A stretch of 64,000 nt of DNA from positions 1 through 64,000 of the forward strand of contig NZ_RHWX01000003.1 in NCBI RefSeq assembly GCF_003938605.1, read 5' to 3'. This document shows positions 31,660 to 41,050 of the stretch, piece by piece. This stretch comes from Brevundimonas sp. 357. GTDB lineage: Bacteria > Pseudomonadota > Alphaproteobacteria > Caulobacterales > Caulobacteraceae. The number at the start of each line of letters is the position of its first letter. Within the stretch, counting starts at the first letter, position 1. Position numbers and translations under genes: made by a program. The notes beneath the pieces were generated by a model that was not told the DNA's origin, did no database searches, and worked only from the letters and a program-made list of their open reading frames with translations.

Positions 31660-32511
31660 CTAGAGCTGGGCGAAGGTGTCGCAGGCGGCCGGGTCGCCCG
31701 TCTGATAGCCGCGTTGCAGCCACTCGACCCGCTGGGCTGACGAGCCGTGGGTGAAGCTTTCGGGCGAGACGCGGCCGCCGCCGCGACGCTGCAGGGCGTC
31801 GTCGCCGATGGCCTGGGCGGTCTTCATGCCCTCCTCCAGATCGCCCGGCTCCAGCGCCACCTGGCCGTTCGACACGGCGGCGGCGTTGCTGGCCCAGACC
31901 CCGGCGTAGCAGTCGGCCTGAAGCTCCAGCGCGACGGAATAGCGGTTGCCCTCGGCCTGTGAGCGCGCCGATTGCTGGGCGCGCTGCACCTGCTGGCTGG
32001 CGCCGGTCAGGGTCTGGACGTGGTGGCCGAACTCATGGGCGATGACATAGGCCTTGGCGAAGTCCGCGCCGGACGCGCCCAGCTTGCTTTCCATCTCGCG
32101 CCAGAAGCTCAGGTCCAGATAGACCTTCTGATCGGCTGGGCAGTAAAAGGGGCCCATCGCCGCCTGGCCGTAGCCGCAGCCGGTCTGGGTGCCCTGCGTA
32201 TAAAGCACGGTGGTCGGCGGGGTGTAGCCGCGCAGCTTGGTCTTCCACACGTCGTTGATGTTGGAGCCGATGACTTCGACGAATTGGCCGTCCTGATCCT
32301 CGGGCGAGCCCATCTGGCCCTGCTGCTCGGCCTGGCCGGCGCCGCCGAACTGGCTGGCCAGCTGCTGGGTGGTGTTCGGGTCGATGCCGAAGACGAAATA
32401 GCCGATGGCCGCCAGCACCAGCACGCCGATGCCGCCGCCCGCGACCGCGCCGCCGCCCATGCCGCGCCGGTCTTCAACCCCGCCGCCGCGCCGTCCGCCC
32501 TGCCAACGCAT
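31660..32511 (-). CDS. Neutral zinc metallopeptidase, YpfJ family
   Basis: This 283-residue protein has a glycine/arginine-rich start (M-R-W-Q-G-G-R-R), one transmembrane helix at about 25-42 and a peptidase domain facing the periplasm. The zinc motif H-E-F-G-H is at 159-163, with a downstream E-x-x-A-D (E-L-Q-A-D) supplying the third ligand. This is the YpfJ/zinc_peptidase family, whose substrates are unknown. It is monocistronic and convergent with the DUF418 gene. Confidence 0.9.
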   Translation of the reverse strand: MRWQGGRRGGGVEDRRGMGGGAVAGGGIGVLVLAAIGYFVFGIDPNTTQQLASQFGGAGQAEQQGQMGSPEDQDGQFVEVIGSNINDVWKTKLRGYTPPTTVLYTQGTQTGCGYGQAAMGPFYCPADQKVYLDLSFWREMESKLGASGADFAKAYVIAHEFGHHVQTLTGASQQVQRAQQSARSQAEGNRYSVALELQADCYAGVWASNAAAVSNGQVALEPGDLEEGMKTAQAIGDDALQRRGGGRVSPESFTHGSSAQRVEWLQRGYQTGDPAACDTFAQL

Positions 32512-32595
32512 CTGTCGCTCTCCGCTTTCGTCGTCTGGTCCGAAGCTAGGCTGAAACGCAGGGGCAGGTGAAGAGATGCAAATGTAACGCTGTGG

Positions 32596-32988
32596 TCAGT
32601 GCGGCGAACGGCTCAGCCAGGCGTCGATCTCCGTCACGCCGGGCGCGGTCTGGTCGAGCGGCGGCGTCAGGGTCGCCGGCGCGGGCAGGGCTGTCGGGCG
32701 CGGCGCATAGGCCATCGCAGGCGGCGTCGCCGGGAGCGGCGACCGCGCGGCTTCAAGCCGCTGCAATGTCTGACTGGTCTGCAGCCTCATGCGGGCGGCC
32801 TCGGCCTCACGCTGGTCGGCCTGTAGGCGCAGACGCTCCATGGCCTGGGCGTGCTGCTCGGCGCGGGCGATGTGGGGATCGTAGCCCGCCGGAGGAGGGC
32901 CGGGCCAGCCGGGCCAGGTCTGGGCGCTCGCCGCCAGGGGCGCGGCGTAGAACAGCAGGGTCAGGGCGAACAGGCGCGTCATGCCCAT
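32596..32988 (-). CDS. Hypothetical secreted protein
   Basis: I do not recognise a family. It is 130 residues from ATG 32988 (ATG 32982 also possible). A signal peptide ends L-A-A-S-A-Q-T. A Trp/Pro-rich stretch (W-P-G-W-P-G-P-P-P), then a charged helical region with repeated Q-A-x-x-x-x-L-R/Q (about 50-90), then a Pro/Ala-rich tail follow. It lies 47 bp downstream of erpA on the same strand. No catalytic motif is visible. Confidence 0.6.
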   Translation of the reverse strand: MGMTRLFALTLLFYAAPLAASAQTWPGWPGPPPAGYDPHIARAEQHAQAMERLRLQADQREAEAARMRLQTSQTLQRLEAARSPLPATPPAMAYAPRPTALPAPATLTPPLDQTAPGVTEIDAWLSRSPH

Positions 32989-33035
32989 ACAGATGGGTGT
33001 GTTACGCCTCGCCGCCAAGCGAGGCTTTTCGCGCT

Positions 33036-33425
33036 TCAGATCGCGAAGCTGACGCCGCAGCCGCAGCTGGAAGAGGCGTTGGGATTGCGGATCACGAACT
33101 GGGCGCCCGCCAGTTCATCGACGAAGGCGATCTCGGAATCCTTCAGGAAGGGGATGGAGACCGGGTCGATCACCACGGCCTGCCCGTCGCGGCGCACCAC
33201 CAGATCGTCCGCCTCGGGACCGTCGACCAGTTCGAAGCGATACTGGAAGCCCGAGCAGCCGCCGCCGTCGACGGCGACGCGCAGCAGGACCGGCTTGCCT
33301 TCCGCCTCGGACAGCTTGGCCAGGCGGCGCGCGCCGCTTTCGGCCAGGGTGATGCCCTCGGGCGACCGGGTTGCGACCGACAGCGACAGGTCGCGGGCTG
33401 ATTCTGTGGATTGGACGGTGCTCAC
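33036..33425 (-). CDS. erpA: Iron-sulfur cluster insertion protein ErpA
   Basis: This A-type carrier delivers Fe-S clusters to apo-enzymes. Its 129 residues include the three conserved cysteines: Cys57 in G-G-G-C-S-G-F-Q-Y, and Cys121 and Cys123 in S-S-C-G-C-G-V-S-F. The Gly-Gly-Gly before the first Cys and the D-P-V-S segment favour ErpA over IscA. The start is GTG at 33425. It is divergent from dgt; the 66 bp between the two start codons hold both promoters. Confidence 0.93.
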   Translation of the reverse strand: MSTVQSTESARDLSLSVATRSPEGITLAESGARRLAKLSEAEGKPVLLRVAVDGGGCSGFQYRFELVDGPEADDLVVRRDGQAVVIDPVSIPFLKDSEIAFVDELAGAQFVIRNPNASSSCGCGVSFAI

Positions 33426-33491
33426 GGCCCTCTATATGAGGGGCCGACAGGCGTTCGCAAAGGCCTGTCGCCATCACGAAGTCCTGCCGCC

Positions 33492-34679
33492 TTGAGCCAG
33501 ACCCGCGCCCCCTACGCCGAAAACCCCGCCGCCAGCCGCGGCCGCCATGTTTTCGAGCCCGCCAGCCGCACCCGCACCGCCTTCGCCCGCGACCGCGACC
33601 GCATCATCCACGCCACCGCCTTCCGCCGCCTGAAGGAGAAGACGCAGGTCTTCGTGGCGCATGAGGGCGACCACTATCGCACCCGGCTGACGCACAGTCT
33701 GGAGGTGGCGCAGATCGCCCGCTCTCTGGCCCACGCCCTGCGGCTGGACGACGATCTGGCCGAGACGGTCGCCCTGGCCCACGACCTGGGCCACCCGCCG
33801 TTCAGCCACGCGGGCGAGGACGAACTGCACGAACAGATGAAGGCGTTCGGCGGCTTCGATCACAACGTCCAGAGCTTCCGCGTCGTGACCGAGCTGGAGA
33901 CCCGCTATCCCGGCTTTCCCGGCCTGAACCTCAGCTGGGAGACGGTCGAGGGCGTGGTCAAGCACAACGGCCCGGTGGCGCACCAACTGACGGACCCGGC
34001 GTGGAAGGCGGTCGCCGCCTATGCGCCGGGCGGGGCGGCCGACTGGGACTTGCGTCTGGGCACCTTCGCCTCGCTGGAGGCCCAGTGCGCGGCCATCGCC
34101 GACGACATCGCCTACAACAACCACGACGTGGACGACGGGGTGCAGGCGGGGCTGTTCAGCCTGTCCGATCTGGCCGATGTGCCGCTGATCGGACGCTGTA
34201 TCGCCAGCGCGCGCGCCGACTGGCCCGACATCGACGAGCGGATGCTGCGGCTTGAAGCCGTGCGCCGCATGATCGGCGTCATGGTCGATGACGTTCTGGC
34301 CGAGACCGAGGCCCGTCTGGCCAAGCACCGCATCGAGACGGCCGAGGACGTCCGCATGGCGCCCGAGACCCTGGTGCAGTTCTCCAGCGGCATGATGGCG
34401 GAACTGGCGGTGCTGCGCCGCTTCCTGTTCGAGCGGATGTATCGCCACTACCGCGTCAACCGGACCCGCAGTCAGGCGCGACGGGTGCTGGCCCAGCTGT
34501 TCCAGCTGTTCATGGCCGAGCCGGAGGTGATGCCGCCGGAATGGCAGGCCTCGGCCCTGACCGACGACCGGGACGCGCGGGCGCGGGCGGTGTGCGACTA
34601 CATCGCCGGTATGACAGATCGTTACGCTATCGAGGTCCACAGGAAGCTGTTCAGCCTCGACCTCGCCCTCGATCTGTGA
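33492..34679 (+). CDS. dgt: Deoxyguanosinetriphosphate triphosphohydrolase-like HD protein
   Basis: This HD-domain hydrolase cleaves dGTP or other dNTPs to nucleoside and triphosphate, keeping the nucleotide pool in balance. Motifs are T-H-S-L-E-V-A-Q (His), [14 protein letters not shown] and F-D-H-N-V-Q-S. R-R-L-K-x-K-T-Q-V-F lies near residue 45. From the chosen TTG at 33492 the protein is 395 residues and begins M-S-Q-T-R-A-P-Y-A, where relatives begin. A longer frame to 33411 would run into the erpA start. Confidence 0.92.
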   Translation: MSQTRAPYAENPAASRGRHVFEPASRTRTAFARDRDRIIHATAFRRLKEKTQVFVAHEGDHYRTRLTHSLEVAQIARSLAHALRLDDDLAETVALAHDLGHPPFSHAGEDELHEQMKAFGGFDHNVQSFRVVTELETRYPGFPGLNLSWETVEGVVKHNGPVAHQLTDPAWKAVAAYAPGGAADWDLRLGTFASLEAQCAAIADDIAYNNHDVDDGVQAGLFSLSDLADVPLIGRCIASARADWPDIDERMLRLEAVRRMIGVMVDDVLAETEARLAKHRIETAEDVRMAPETLVQFSSGMMAELAVLRRFLFERMYRHYRVNRTRSQARRVLAQLFQLFMAEPEVMPPEWQASALTDDRDARARAVCDYIAGMTDRYAIEVHRKLFSLDLALDL

Positions 34680-34766
34680 TTCGAGAAGGGCTTCACGGCG
34701 CGTTAGACTGAGCGCCGACGCGCGCCGATTCGCGCGCGTGTCCCACGACCATCAAGGCGCGACCCA

Positions 34767-35564
34767 ATGTCCTACGACGACGATCACCGAGGCAACCCTA
34801 ACGCCGGCCGCGACCGGGGCGCCTATACGCCGCCGACCGACGACGACCTGCCCTTCACGCGCGGCGGCTATGACCCGCGCCGGGCCCCGGCCGCCAAATC
34901 GCCGCCGATCACCCTGATCATCAGCGCTGTCGTGCTGCTGCTGCTGATCGTTGCCGTGGTGGTCTTCTATCGCTCGGGCGTGCGCTCCTCGACGGACGCG
35001 CCGCCCGCCGTCGGCACGCCGGTCGAGAGCATGAAGGTCGAGGCCCCGCTGGACGCCCAGCCGGTCGACCCGGAAGCGGACATTCGCGTCTATCGCGACG
35101 GCGGCGCCCCGAGCGACGCCGCGCCGACCTTCACCCCCGGCCCGGAAGAGGTGCTGCCGCGCCCCGCGCCGGCGACCCCCGCCGCGCCGGTCGAATCCTC
35201 GACCCTGCCGCCCGCCGCGCCCGCGCCTGCGACCAAGGCTCCGACCGCGCCTGCGCCCGCAACCCCCGCTCCGGCGACCAAGGCTCCGGCCCCGGCTCCC
35301 GCGCCCGCACCGGCCGCGACGGGCGGATCGTCGGGCGTGCAGATCGGCGCCTTCTCCTCGACCGCCATCGCCGACCGTGAATACGCCGCCGTCGCCGCTC
35401 GCTTCGGCCAGTACGCTTCGGGCGCCGAAAAGCGCGTGCAGGAAGTCACCGCCGCCAACGGCTCGACCGTCTACCGCACCACCTTCACCGGCATGAGCCG
35501 TGACCGCGCCGTCGCCTTCTGCAATGCGCTGAAGGCCGCGGGCCGCGACTGCATCGTCCGCTAG
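34767..35564 (+). CDS. SPOR-domain inner-membrane protein
   Basis: This 265-residue protein has a cytoplasmic N-terminus (about 1-45), one transmembrane helix (about 48-67) and a long Pro/Ala-rich periplasmic linker (about 120-188, with repeated P-A-P-A-T-K-A-P units). A C-terminal SPOR domain (about 190-265) has the usual V-Q-I-G-A-F start and ends with a Cys pair region. SPOR domains bind denuded glycan strands at the division septum. It lies 13 bp upstream of nagZ, so its operon joins cell-wall and chromosome-segregation genes. Confidence 0.92.
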   Translation: MSYDDDHRGNPNAGRDRGAYTPPTDDDLPFTRGGYDPRRAPAAKSPPITLIISAVVLLLLIVAVVVFYRSGVRSSTDAPPAVGTPVESMKVEAPLDAQPVDPEADIRVYRDGGAPSDAAPTFTPGPEEVLPRPAPATPAAPVESSTLPPAAPAPATKAPTAPAPATPAPATKAPAPAPAPAPAATGGSSGVQIGAFSSTAIADREYAAVAARFGQYASGAEKRVQEVTAANGSTVYRTTFTGMSRDRAVAFCNALKAAGRDCIVR

Positions 35565-35577
35565 GGATCGCGCAAGT

Positions 35578-36627
35578 ATGACCTCCGCCGCCATCTACGG
35601 CTGTTCCGGCCACCGGCTGACGGCGGAGGAACGCGCCTTCTACGCCGAGGCCAAGCCCTGGGGCTTCATCCTGTTCCGCCGCAATGTGGACAGCCCCGAG
35701 CAGGTCAAGGCGCTGGTCTCCGAACTGCGCGACAGCGTGGGCCGCGACGACGCCCCGGTTCTGATCGATCAGGAGGGCGGCCGGGTTCAACGCCTCGGCC
35801 CGCCGCACTGGCCGAAATACCCGCCGGGCGCCGCCTATCTGAGGGCGACCAACGACCCGGCGGCGGCGCGCGAACTGGTGCGTCTTGGCGCGCGGCTGAT
35901 CGCCCATGACCTGCGCGAACTGGGCATCACCGTCGACTGCGTGCCGGTGCTGGACGTGCCGGTGCCGGGCGCCCACGACATCATCGGCGACCGCGCCTAT
36001 GCCCAAGATCCGGCGACCGTGACCCAACTGGGCCGGGCCGCCGCCGAGGGTCTGCTGGCGGGCGGCGTCCTGCCGATCATCAAGCACATTCCCGGCCACG
36101 GTCGCGCCTTTTCGGACAGCCACCACGACCTGCCGGTGGTCGAGACGGCGATCGAGGAACTGGACGCCTGGGACTTTGCGCCGTTCAAGGCGCTTTCGGA
36201 CATGCCGATGGCGATGACGGCGCACGTCGTCTTCACCACCGTCGACGCTAAGCGCCCGGCCACGACGTCGAAGAAGGCGATCCGTCTGATGCGCGAGCGG
36301 CTGGGCTTCTCCGGCCTGATCCTGTCGGACGACCTGTCGATGCAGGCCCTGTCGGGCACGCTGACCGAACGCGCCGAGCAGTCGTTGAAGGCAGGCTGCG
36401 ACGTGGTGCTTCACTGCAACGGCGACCTGAAGGAGATGGCCGCCGTCGCCGAGGGGATGAAGAAGCTGAAGGGCGAGGCCAAGCGCCGCGCCGAGGCTGC
36501 GCTGAACCGCATCGTCCGCGCGCCTGAGCCGCTGGATGTCGCCGAGGGCCGCGCCCGGCTGGAGGCGGCGCTGAACGGCCGCTTCGACGCCGCCAAGGGG
36601 CCTGACGTGGGCGAGGCGCAGGCCTGA
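35578..36627 (+). CDS. nagZ: Beta-N-acetylhexosaminidase NagZ
   Basis: This GH3 enzyme removes GlcNAc from recycled anhydro-muropeptides in the cytoplasm. The conserved K-H-I-P-G-H-G near residue 172 carries the catalytic His loop, D-Q-E-G-G-R-V near 64 binds substrate, and D-D-L-S-M near 250 holds the nucleophile Asp. It is 349 residues without a signal peptide, as expected. The position between the SPOR gene and scpA matches Caulobacterales order. Confidence 0.95.
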   Translation: MTSAAIYGCSGHRLTAEERAFYAEAKPWGFILFRRNVDSPEQVKALVSELRDSVGRDDAPVLIDQEGGRVQRLGPPHWPKYPPGAAYLRATNDPAAARELVRLGARLIAHDLRELGITVDCVPVLDVPVPGAHDIIGDRAYAQDPATVTQLGRAAAEGLLAGGVLPIIKHIPGHGRAFSDSHHDLPVVETAIEELDAWDFAPFKALSDMPMAMTAHVVFTTVDAKRPATTSKKAIRLMRERLGFSGLILSDDLSMQALSGTLTERAEQSLKAGCDVVLHCNGDLKEMAAVAEGMKKLKGEAKRRAEAALNRIVRAPEPLDVAEGRARLEAALNGRFDAAKGPDVGEAQA

Positions 36628-36644
36628 ATGGCCGGGGAGGGCGC

Positions 36645-37469
36645 ATGAGCGAGGCCTTCCAGCCGAACCTCGACTTCACCGCCGTCGAACAGGTCGAGGC
36701 GCAGGAGGCCTTCGTCGTCGACTTGGAGGGCTATGAAGGGCCGCTGCACGTCCTGCTGGCCCTGGCGCGGACGCAGAAGGTGGACCTGCTGAAGCTGTCC
36801 ATCACCCGTCTGGCCGAACAGTATCTGGCCTTCGTGCATGAGGCGCGGCGGCGCAATTTTGCGCTGGCGGCCGACTATCTCGTGATGGCGTCGTGGCTGG
36901 CCTATCTGAAGTCGCGCCTGCTGATCCCGCGCAACGAGAAGGACAAGCCGGAGGAGCCGCCAGCCGAAGAGATCGCCGCCGCCCTGGCCTTCCGCCTGCA
37001 GAAGCTGGAGGCCATGCGCACGGCGGTGGAGGCCATTACCGGCCGCCCGCAGTTGAAGCGTGACGTCTTCACGCGCGGCGACCCGCAGGCGACGGTCATC
37101 ATCCCGTCGGATCGGGTGGACGCCAGCCTCTATGAGCTGATGAGCGCCTATGTCGCCCAGCGCCGCCGCGAGGAACGCCGCAAATACGCCCCCGGCCAGC
37201 GGGTCGAGGCCTTCCAGCTGGAGGCCGCCCGCGACTGGCTGCGCGAGATCATGCCGCGCCTGGCCGAATGGACGCCGCTGGAGCGCGTGGCGCCCCAGAA
37301 GCCGGACGGGCAGGAAGGCCCCAGCCAGGCCAGCTATACCGCCTCTACCCTGTCGGCCAGTCTGGAGCTGGTGAAGGAGGGCGGCATGGACATCCGCCAG
37401 GAGCGGCCATTCGACGCGGTGTGGCTGAAACGCAGAGGGGTGGGTCAGCCGTTGAAGCTGACGCCGTGA
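36645..37469 (+). CDS. scpA: Segregation and condensation protein A
   Basis: ScpA is the kleisin that bridges SMC heads in chromosome condensation. It is 274 residues with the N-terminal motif Y-E-G-P-L-x-x-L-L-x-L-A near residue 28, D-L-x-x-L-S-I-T-x-L-A-x-Q-Y near 50, L-V-M-A-S-W-L-A-Y-L-K-S-R-L-L and a C-terminal helical domain with F-D-A-V-x-x-F-like D-A-V-W-L-K. It overlaps scpB by 4 bp (GTGA). Confidence 0.95.
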   Translation: MSEAFQPNLDFTAVEQVEAQEAFVVDLEGYEGPLHVLLALARTQKVDLLKLSITRLAEQYLAFVHEARRRNFALAADYLVMASWLAYLKSRLLIPRNEKDKPEEPPAEEIAAALAFRLQKLEAMRTAVEAITGRPQLKRDVFTRGDPQATVIIPSDRVDASLYELMSAYVAQRRREERRKYAPGQRVEAFQLEAARDWLREIMPRLAEWTPLERVAPQKPDGQEGPSQASYTASTLSASLELVKEGGMDIRQERPFDAVWLKRRGVGQPLKLTP

Positions 37470-38146
37470 GTCTCGACTTCACCCCCGACCACGTCGAGAT
37501 TGAACGTCGGGTCGAGGCCCTGCTGTTCGCCGCCGCCGCGCCGCTGTCGCTGGCCGAGATCGCGCGTCGTCTGCCCGAGGGCGCCGACGTCGGCGGGGCG
37601 CTGACCGCGCTTCAGGCGCGCTATCAGGGACGCGGGGTCGAACTGGACTGCGTGGCCGAACGCTGGCGGTTCCGTACCGCGCCTGACCTCGGCTTCCTGA
37701 TGACCGAAGAGCGCGAGGAGCCGCGCCGCCTGTCCAAGGCCGCGCTCGAGACCCTGGCCATCATCGCCTACCACCAGCCCTGCACCCGCGCCGAGATCGA
37801 GAGCGTGCGCGGCGTCTCCTTGTCCAAGGGCACGCTGGACCTGCTGCTGGAGATGGACTTCGTGCGCTTGCGCGGGCGTCGTCGTACGCCGGGCCGGCCC
37901 GTCACCTACGCCACGACCGACCGCTTTTTGGAGCATTTCAGCCTGGCCAGCCTCTACGATCTTCCGGGCGTGCAGGAGATGAAGGCGGCGGGCCTGCTGG
38001 ATCTGTCCATGCCGGTCGGTTTCGAGGTGCCCGATCCCTCGCGTGCAGGCGACGACGAAGGCGAGGATCTGCTGACAGGGCTGGACGACGCGGCGCCCGA
38101 GTTCGCCCAGGATTTCGTCAGCGAGGACGAAGAGTCGCAACCTTGA
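37466..38146 (+). CDS. scpB: Segregation and condensation protein B
   Basis: ScpB is the winged-helix partner of ScpA in the SMC complex. It is 226 residues with E-A-L-L-F-A-A-A-A-P-L near the start, the family's L-S-K-A-A-L-E-T-L-A-I-I-A-Y-x-Q-P-x-T-R-A-E-I core near 90 and G-R-P-V-T-Y-A-T-T-x-x-F-L. The start is GTG 37466 inside the scpA stop. The acidic tail of about 30 residues is variable. In C. crescentus tat genes follow here; in this window the ATP synthase F0 operon does. Confidence 0.95.
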   Translation: MSLDFTPDHVEIERRVEALLFAAAAPLSLAEIARRLPEGADVGGALTALQARYQGRGVELDCVAERWRFRTAPDLGFLMTEEREEPRRLSKAALETLAIIAYHQPCTRAEIESVRGVSLSKGTLDLLLEMDFVRLRGRRRTPGRPVTYATTDRFLEHFSLASLYDLPGVQEMKAAGLLDLSMPVGFEVPDPSRAGDDEGEDLLTGLDDAAPEFAQDFVSEDEESQP

Positions 38147-38300
38147 TGGGGACGGATCGTCGCGCCCCCAAGAAGCGTCGGAAAGTCATGGACTTAAGTC
38201 CAAGGCGCGCCGCCTTGACCTGAGGCCGTCTCGCCTATAGGTTCCGCGCCGAAATTCAGACCCGTTCCGGCCCTGCGCCGGGCGCTGAGCGAACAGGCCC

Positions 38301-38666
38301 ATGTCCCCGACGAAGGAATCGCGCGAAGAGGCGATCAAACGCCTCCACGAAAGCGCATCCGCACTGGAGGCGAAGGTCCAGGCCGGGCAATCGGCCGATT
38401 TCGCCGCGCATGCGGTCACGGGCCAGGCCTATAAGATCATCGCCGAGCTTCTCGGCGGTGTTTTCGTTGGTTTGGCTATCGGTTTCGGGGTGGATCGGTT
38501 CTTAGGAACGACGCCCTGGGGCCTGCTGGTGGGAGTCCTTCTGGGCTTCGCCCTGGCGATCTACATGGCGCGCCGCACAGCCAACCGGCTGATGGCGCAG
38601 GCCAAGGCGGCGGGTGTGACGGGTGAAGCCGTTCCCTACGTCGAGGCCGGCGAAAAAGAAGACTAA
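38301..38666 (+). CDS. atpI: ATP synthase protein I (AtpI)
   Basis: This 121-residue protein has a charged N-terminal helix, two transmembrane helices (about 48-66 and 72-90) and a basic end with A-R-R-T-A-N-R. AtpI assists assembly of the c-ring and perhaps ion loading. It heads the F0 gene cluster, 14 bp before atpB, with a 154-bp leader region that should contain the operon promoter. Confidence 0.88.
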   Translation: MSPTKESREEAIKRLHESASALEAKVQAGQSADFAAHAVTGQAYKIIAELLGGVFVGLAIGFGVDRFLGTTPWGLLVGVLLGFALAIYMARRTANRLMAQAKAAGVTGEAVPYVEAGEKED

Positions 38667-38680
38667 GGAGCGAGAGGCCC

Positions 38681-39466
38681 GTGGCCGATCCGATTCACCA
38701 GTTTCAGGTTACGCCTCTGGCGGATTTCGGCAGCGTCACGCTTCCGTTGGTCGGCGAGGTCAGCCTGGCCTTCACCAATTCGCACCTGGCGATGACCATC
38801 GCCTTCGGCATGGCCGTGCTGTTCCTGACCGTGGCCACCTCGGGCGCCAAGGTGGTGCCGGGCCGGATGCAGGCGGCGGGCGAGACCCTGTTCGGCATGA
38901 TCGACAACCTGGCCGCGTCCACGATCGGCCATGAGTCGCGCAAGTATTTCCCCTTCGTCTTCACCCTGTTCATGTTCATCCTGATGATGAACCTGCTGGG
39001 CATGTTCCTGACCTTCACCGCCACCTCGCAGCTGGCCGTGACGGCCACCCTGGGCGTGCTGACCTTCCTGGTCGTGGTCGGCGTCGGCATCGCCAAGAAC
39101 GGCCTGGGCTTCTTCGGCCTGTTCTGGCCGACCAGCGCGCCGCTGGTGCTGCGCCCGGTCGTGGGCCTGATCGAGTTCTTCTCCTTCCTGCTGCGCCCCT
39201 TCACCCTGGCCCTGCGTCTGTTCGGCAACCTGCTGGGCGGCCACCTGGCGCTGAAGATCTTCGCCGGCTTCGTGGTGTCCCTGGGCGCCCTGGCCGTCGC
39301 CGGCGGCGTGGGCCTGTTCGCTCTTCCGGTCGCCGCCCTGTCGCTGGGCATGGTGATCGCCCTGACCGCTTTCGAGTTCCTGGTGGCCTTCCTCCAGGCG
39401 TTCGTCTTCGCCGTTCTGACCTGCATCTACCTCAATGATGTGGTCAACCTGGGCCATGGCCACTAA
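38681..39466 (+). CDS. atpB: ATP synthase subunit a
   Basis: This 261-residue inner-membrane subunit forms the proton half-channels of F0. The essential Arg is in L-A-L-R-L-F-G-N-L-L-G-G-H. The late helix with F-x-F-L-V-A-F-L-Q-A-F-V-F supplies the Gln. The start is GTG 38681, with AAGGAGCGAG upstream. No F1 genes are within this window; split F0 and F1 operons are usual in alphaproteobacteria. Confidence 0.96.
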   Translation: MADPIHQFQVTPLADFGSVTLPLVGEVSLAFTNSHLAMTIAFGMAVLFLTVATSGAKVVPGRMQAAGETLFGMIDNLAASTIGHESRKYFPFVFTLFMFILMMNLLGMFLTFTATSQLAVTATLGVLTFLVVVGVGIAKNGLGFFGLFWPTSAPLVLRPVVGLIEFFSFLLRPFTLALRLFGNLLGGHLALKIFAGFVVSLGALAVAGGVGLFALPVAALSLGMVIALTAFEFLVAFLQAFVFAVLTCIYLNDVVNLGHGH

Positions 39467-39525
39467 GGCTGCGGACCAGTAAGTAAGCCCACCCTCCAAA
39501 CGCTCCAAGAATTAGGAATATCATC

Positions 39526-39750
39526 ATGGAAGCTGAAGCCGCCAAGTTCATCGGCGCCGGTATCGCCACCATCGGTATGGTCGGTTCGGCTCTGGCCGTC
39601 GGCAACATCTTCGGCCAGTTCCTGGCCGGCGCCCTGCGCAACCCGGCTGCCGCCGCTTCGCAAGTCGGCAACCTGTTCGTGGGCGCCGCCCTCGCCGAAG
39701 CCCTGGGCATCCTGGCCTTCGTGCTCGGCATCCTGATCTGGCTCGGCTAA
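39526..39750 (+). CDS. atpE: ATP synthase subunit c
   Basis: This 74-residue two-helix proteolipid forms the rotating c-ring. The proton-binding carboxylate is Glu58 in A-A-L-A-E-A-L-G-I. The loop R-N-P-A-A-A contacts the central stalk. A-G-I-A-T-I-G is the first-helix glycine motif. The length is standard for the order. Confidence 0.97.
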   Translation: MEAEAAKFIGAGIATIGMVGSALAVGNIFGQFLAGALRNPAAAASQVGNLFVGAALAEALGILAFVLGILIWLG

Positions 39751-39824
39751 TACCGAACCCCTGATCTGCGGCGGCGCGCCCATCAGCGGCTGCGCCGCCG
39801 CATTTGCTTTCACGACGGATCATT

Positions 39825-40430
39825 ATGGCAGCCACTCCCTCAGCTCCGCCGCCGGTCTTGCCGGTGGAACAGGCCGTTGAATACGCGGCCGAAACCGGGC
39901 ACGTGCCCGCCAACGCGGCTGCCGCCGCCGCCGAGCATGACGCTGGCGGACTGCCGCAGTTCGAGTTCCAGCACTGGGCCGGGCAGGTCGTTTACCTGCT
40001 GATCCTGTTCGTCATCCTGTACCTGCTCATCGCCAAGGTCTTCGCGCCGCGTCTGCGCCGCGTGATCGACGAGCGGGCCGACACCATTTCTACGGCCGTC
40101 GCCACGGCGCGCTCGGTCCAGACCGAGGCCGCCGCCCAGGCCGACGCCGCCCGCGCCGAGGTCGAGAAGGCCCGCGCCGACGCCCGCGCCGCCTCGATCG
40201 CCGCCAAGGCTCGCGTGACCGCTGAAATCCAGGCCCGTCAGGCCGAGGACGAAGCCGCCGTCGCCGCCCGCATCGCCACGGCCGAAGCCGGCATCGCCGC
40301 CACTCGCGACGCTGCGCTGGCCCACGCCGGCGCCATCGCCGCCGACACCACTCGCGCTATCGTCGAGCGTCTGACGGGCCAGGCCCCCAGCGCCGATGAA
40401 GCCGCCGCCGCCGTCAAGGGAGCCGCCTGA
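39825..40430 (+). CDS. atpG: ATP synthase subunit b' (AtpF')
   Basis: This 201-residue b-type stator subunit has a long Ala/Pro-rich start, one transmembrane helix (about 48-68) and then a long charged coiled coil dominated by Ala, Glu and Arg. With the next gene it forms the b/b' heterodimer found in alphaproteobacteria and cyanobacteria. The start ATG 39825 was taken over the upstream in-frame codon at 39804. It is 2 bp from atpF. Confidence 0.9.
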   Translation: MAATPSAPPPVLPVEQAVEYAAETGHVPANAAAAAAEHDAGGLPQFEFQHWAGQVVYLLILFVILYLLIAKVFAPRLRRVIDERADTISTAVATARSVQTEAAAQADAARAEVEKARADARAASIAAKARVTAEIQARQAEDEAAVAARIATAEAGIAATRDAALAHAGAIAADTTRAIVERLTGQAPSADEAAAAVKGAA

Positions 40431-40432
40431 CC

Positions 40433-40948
40433 ATGCCCGCCTTCCTGCACGGCAGTTTCTACGACCTGTCCAACGCCGAACTCTGGGTCGGCGTCGGCCT
40501 GCTGATCTTCTTCGGCATCCTGGTCCTGGCCAAGGTTCCGCGCATGGTCGCGGGCGCCCTGGACGGCAAGGCCGCCAAGATCCAATCCGAACTGGACGAG
40601 GCCGCGCGCCTGCGCGCCGAAGCCGAAGCCATGCTGGCCCAGATCCGTCAGGAGAAGGCCGAGGCCGAGGCTCAGGCCGCCGACCTGCTGGCCACGGCCG
40701 AAGCGGACGCCAAGCGTCTGGAAGCCGACGCCAAGGCGCGTATCGAGGAATCGACCGCCCGCCGTCAGGCCCTGGCCGAGCGTCGCATCGCCCAGGCCGA
40801 GGCCGAGGCCACGCAAGAGGTCAAGGCCGCGGCCGCCGACCTGGCCGCCAAGGCCGCGCAGCAGATCCTGGCCGCCCGCATCGCCGGCGCCAAGACGGAC
40901 GCCCTGATCGACCAGGCCATCGCCCAGATCGGCGACAAGCTGAACTGA
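40433..40948 (+). CDS. atpF: ATP synthase subunit b
   Basis: This 171-residue stator subunit has a transmembrane helix at about 15-37 ([14 protein letters not shown]), then a coiled coil with many Ala-Glu-Ala repeats, ending near the F1-binding region. It is the last gene of the atpI-B-E-F'-F cluster. A strong terminator lies 38 bp after the stop codon. Confidence 0.93.
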   Translation: MPAFLHGSFYDLSNAELWVGVGLLIFFGILVLAKVPRMVAGALDGKAAKIQSELDEAARLRAEAEAMLAQIRQEKAEAEAQAADLLATAEADAKRLEADAKARIEESTARRQALAERRIAQAEAEATQEVKAAAADLAAKAAQQILAARIAGAKTDALIDQAIAQIGDKLN

Positions 40949-40986
40949 TCGCTTTCGCGCTCGACCTCAGCCCTGAAAAAACATCA

Positions 40987-41014
40987 GGCCCCGCCGGCGA
41001 CGGCGGGGCCTTTT
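40987..41014 (+). terminator. Rho-independent terminator of the F0 operon
   Basis: Perfect nine-base stem GGCCCCGCC (40987-40995) with GGCGGGGCC (41002-41010), six-base loop, then TTTT. Confidence 0.88.
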
Positions 41015-41050
41015 GCTTGTCCGATATCCTGTTGTCGGGATGGAGGACGG

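Noticed and set aside
33411-33491. Longer start for dgt, overlapping erpA
   Set aside because: It would overlap the erpA start codon and adds sequence not found in dGTPase relatives.
35220-35325. Imperfect tandem repeat in DNA
   Set aside because: It encodes the Pro/Ala-rich linker of the SPOR protein and needs no separate explanation.
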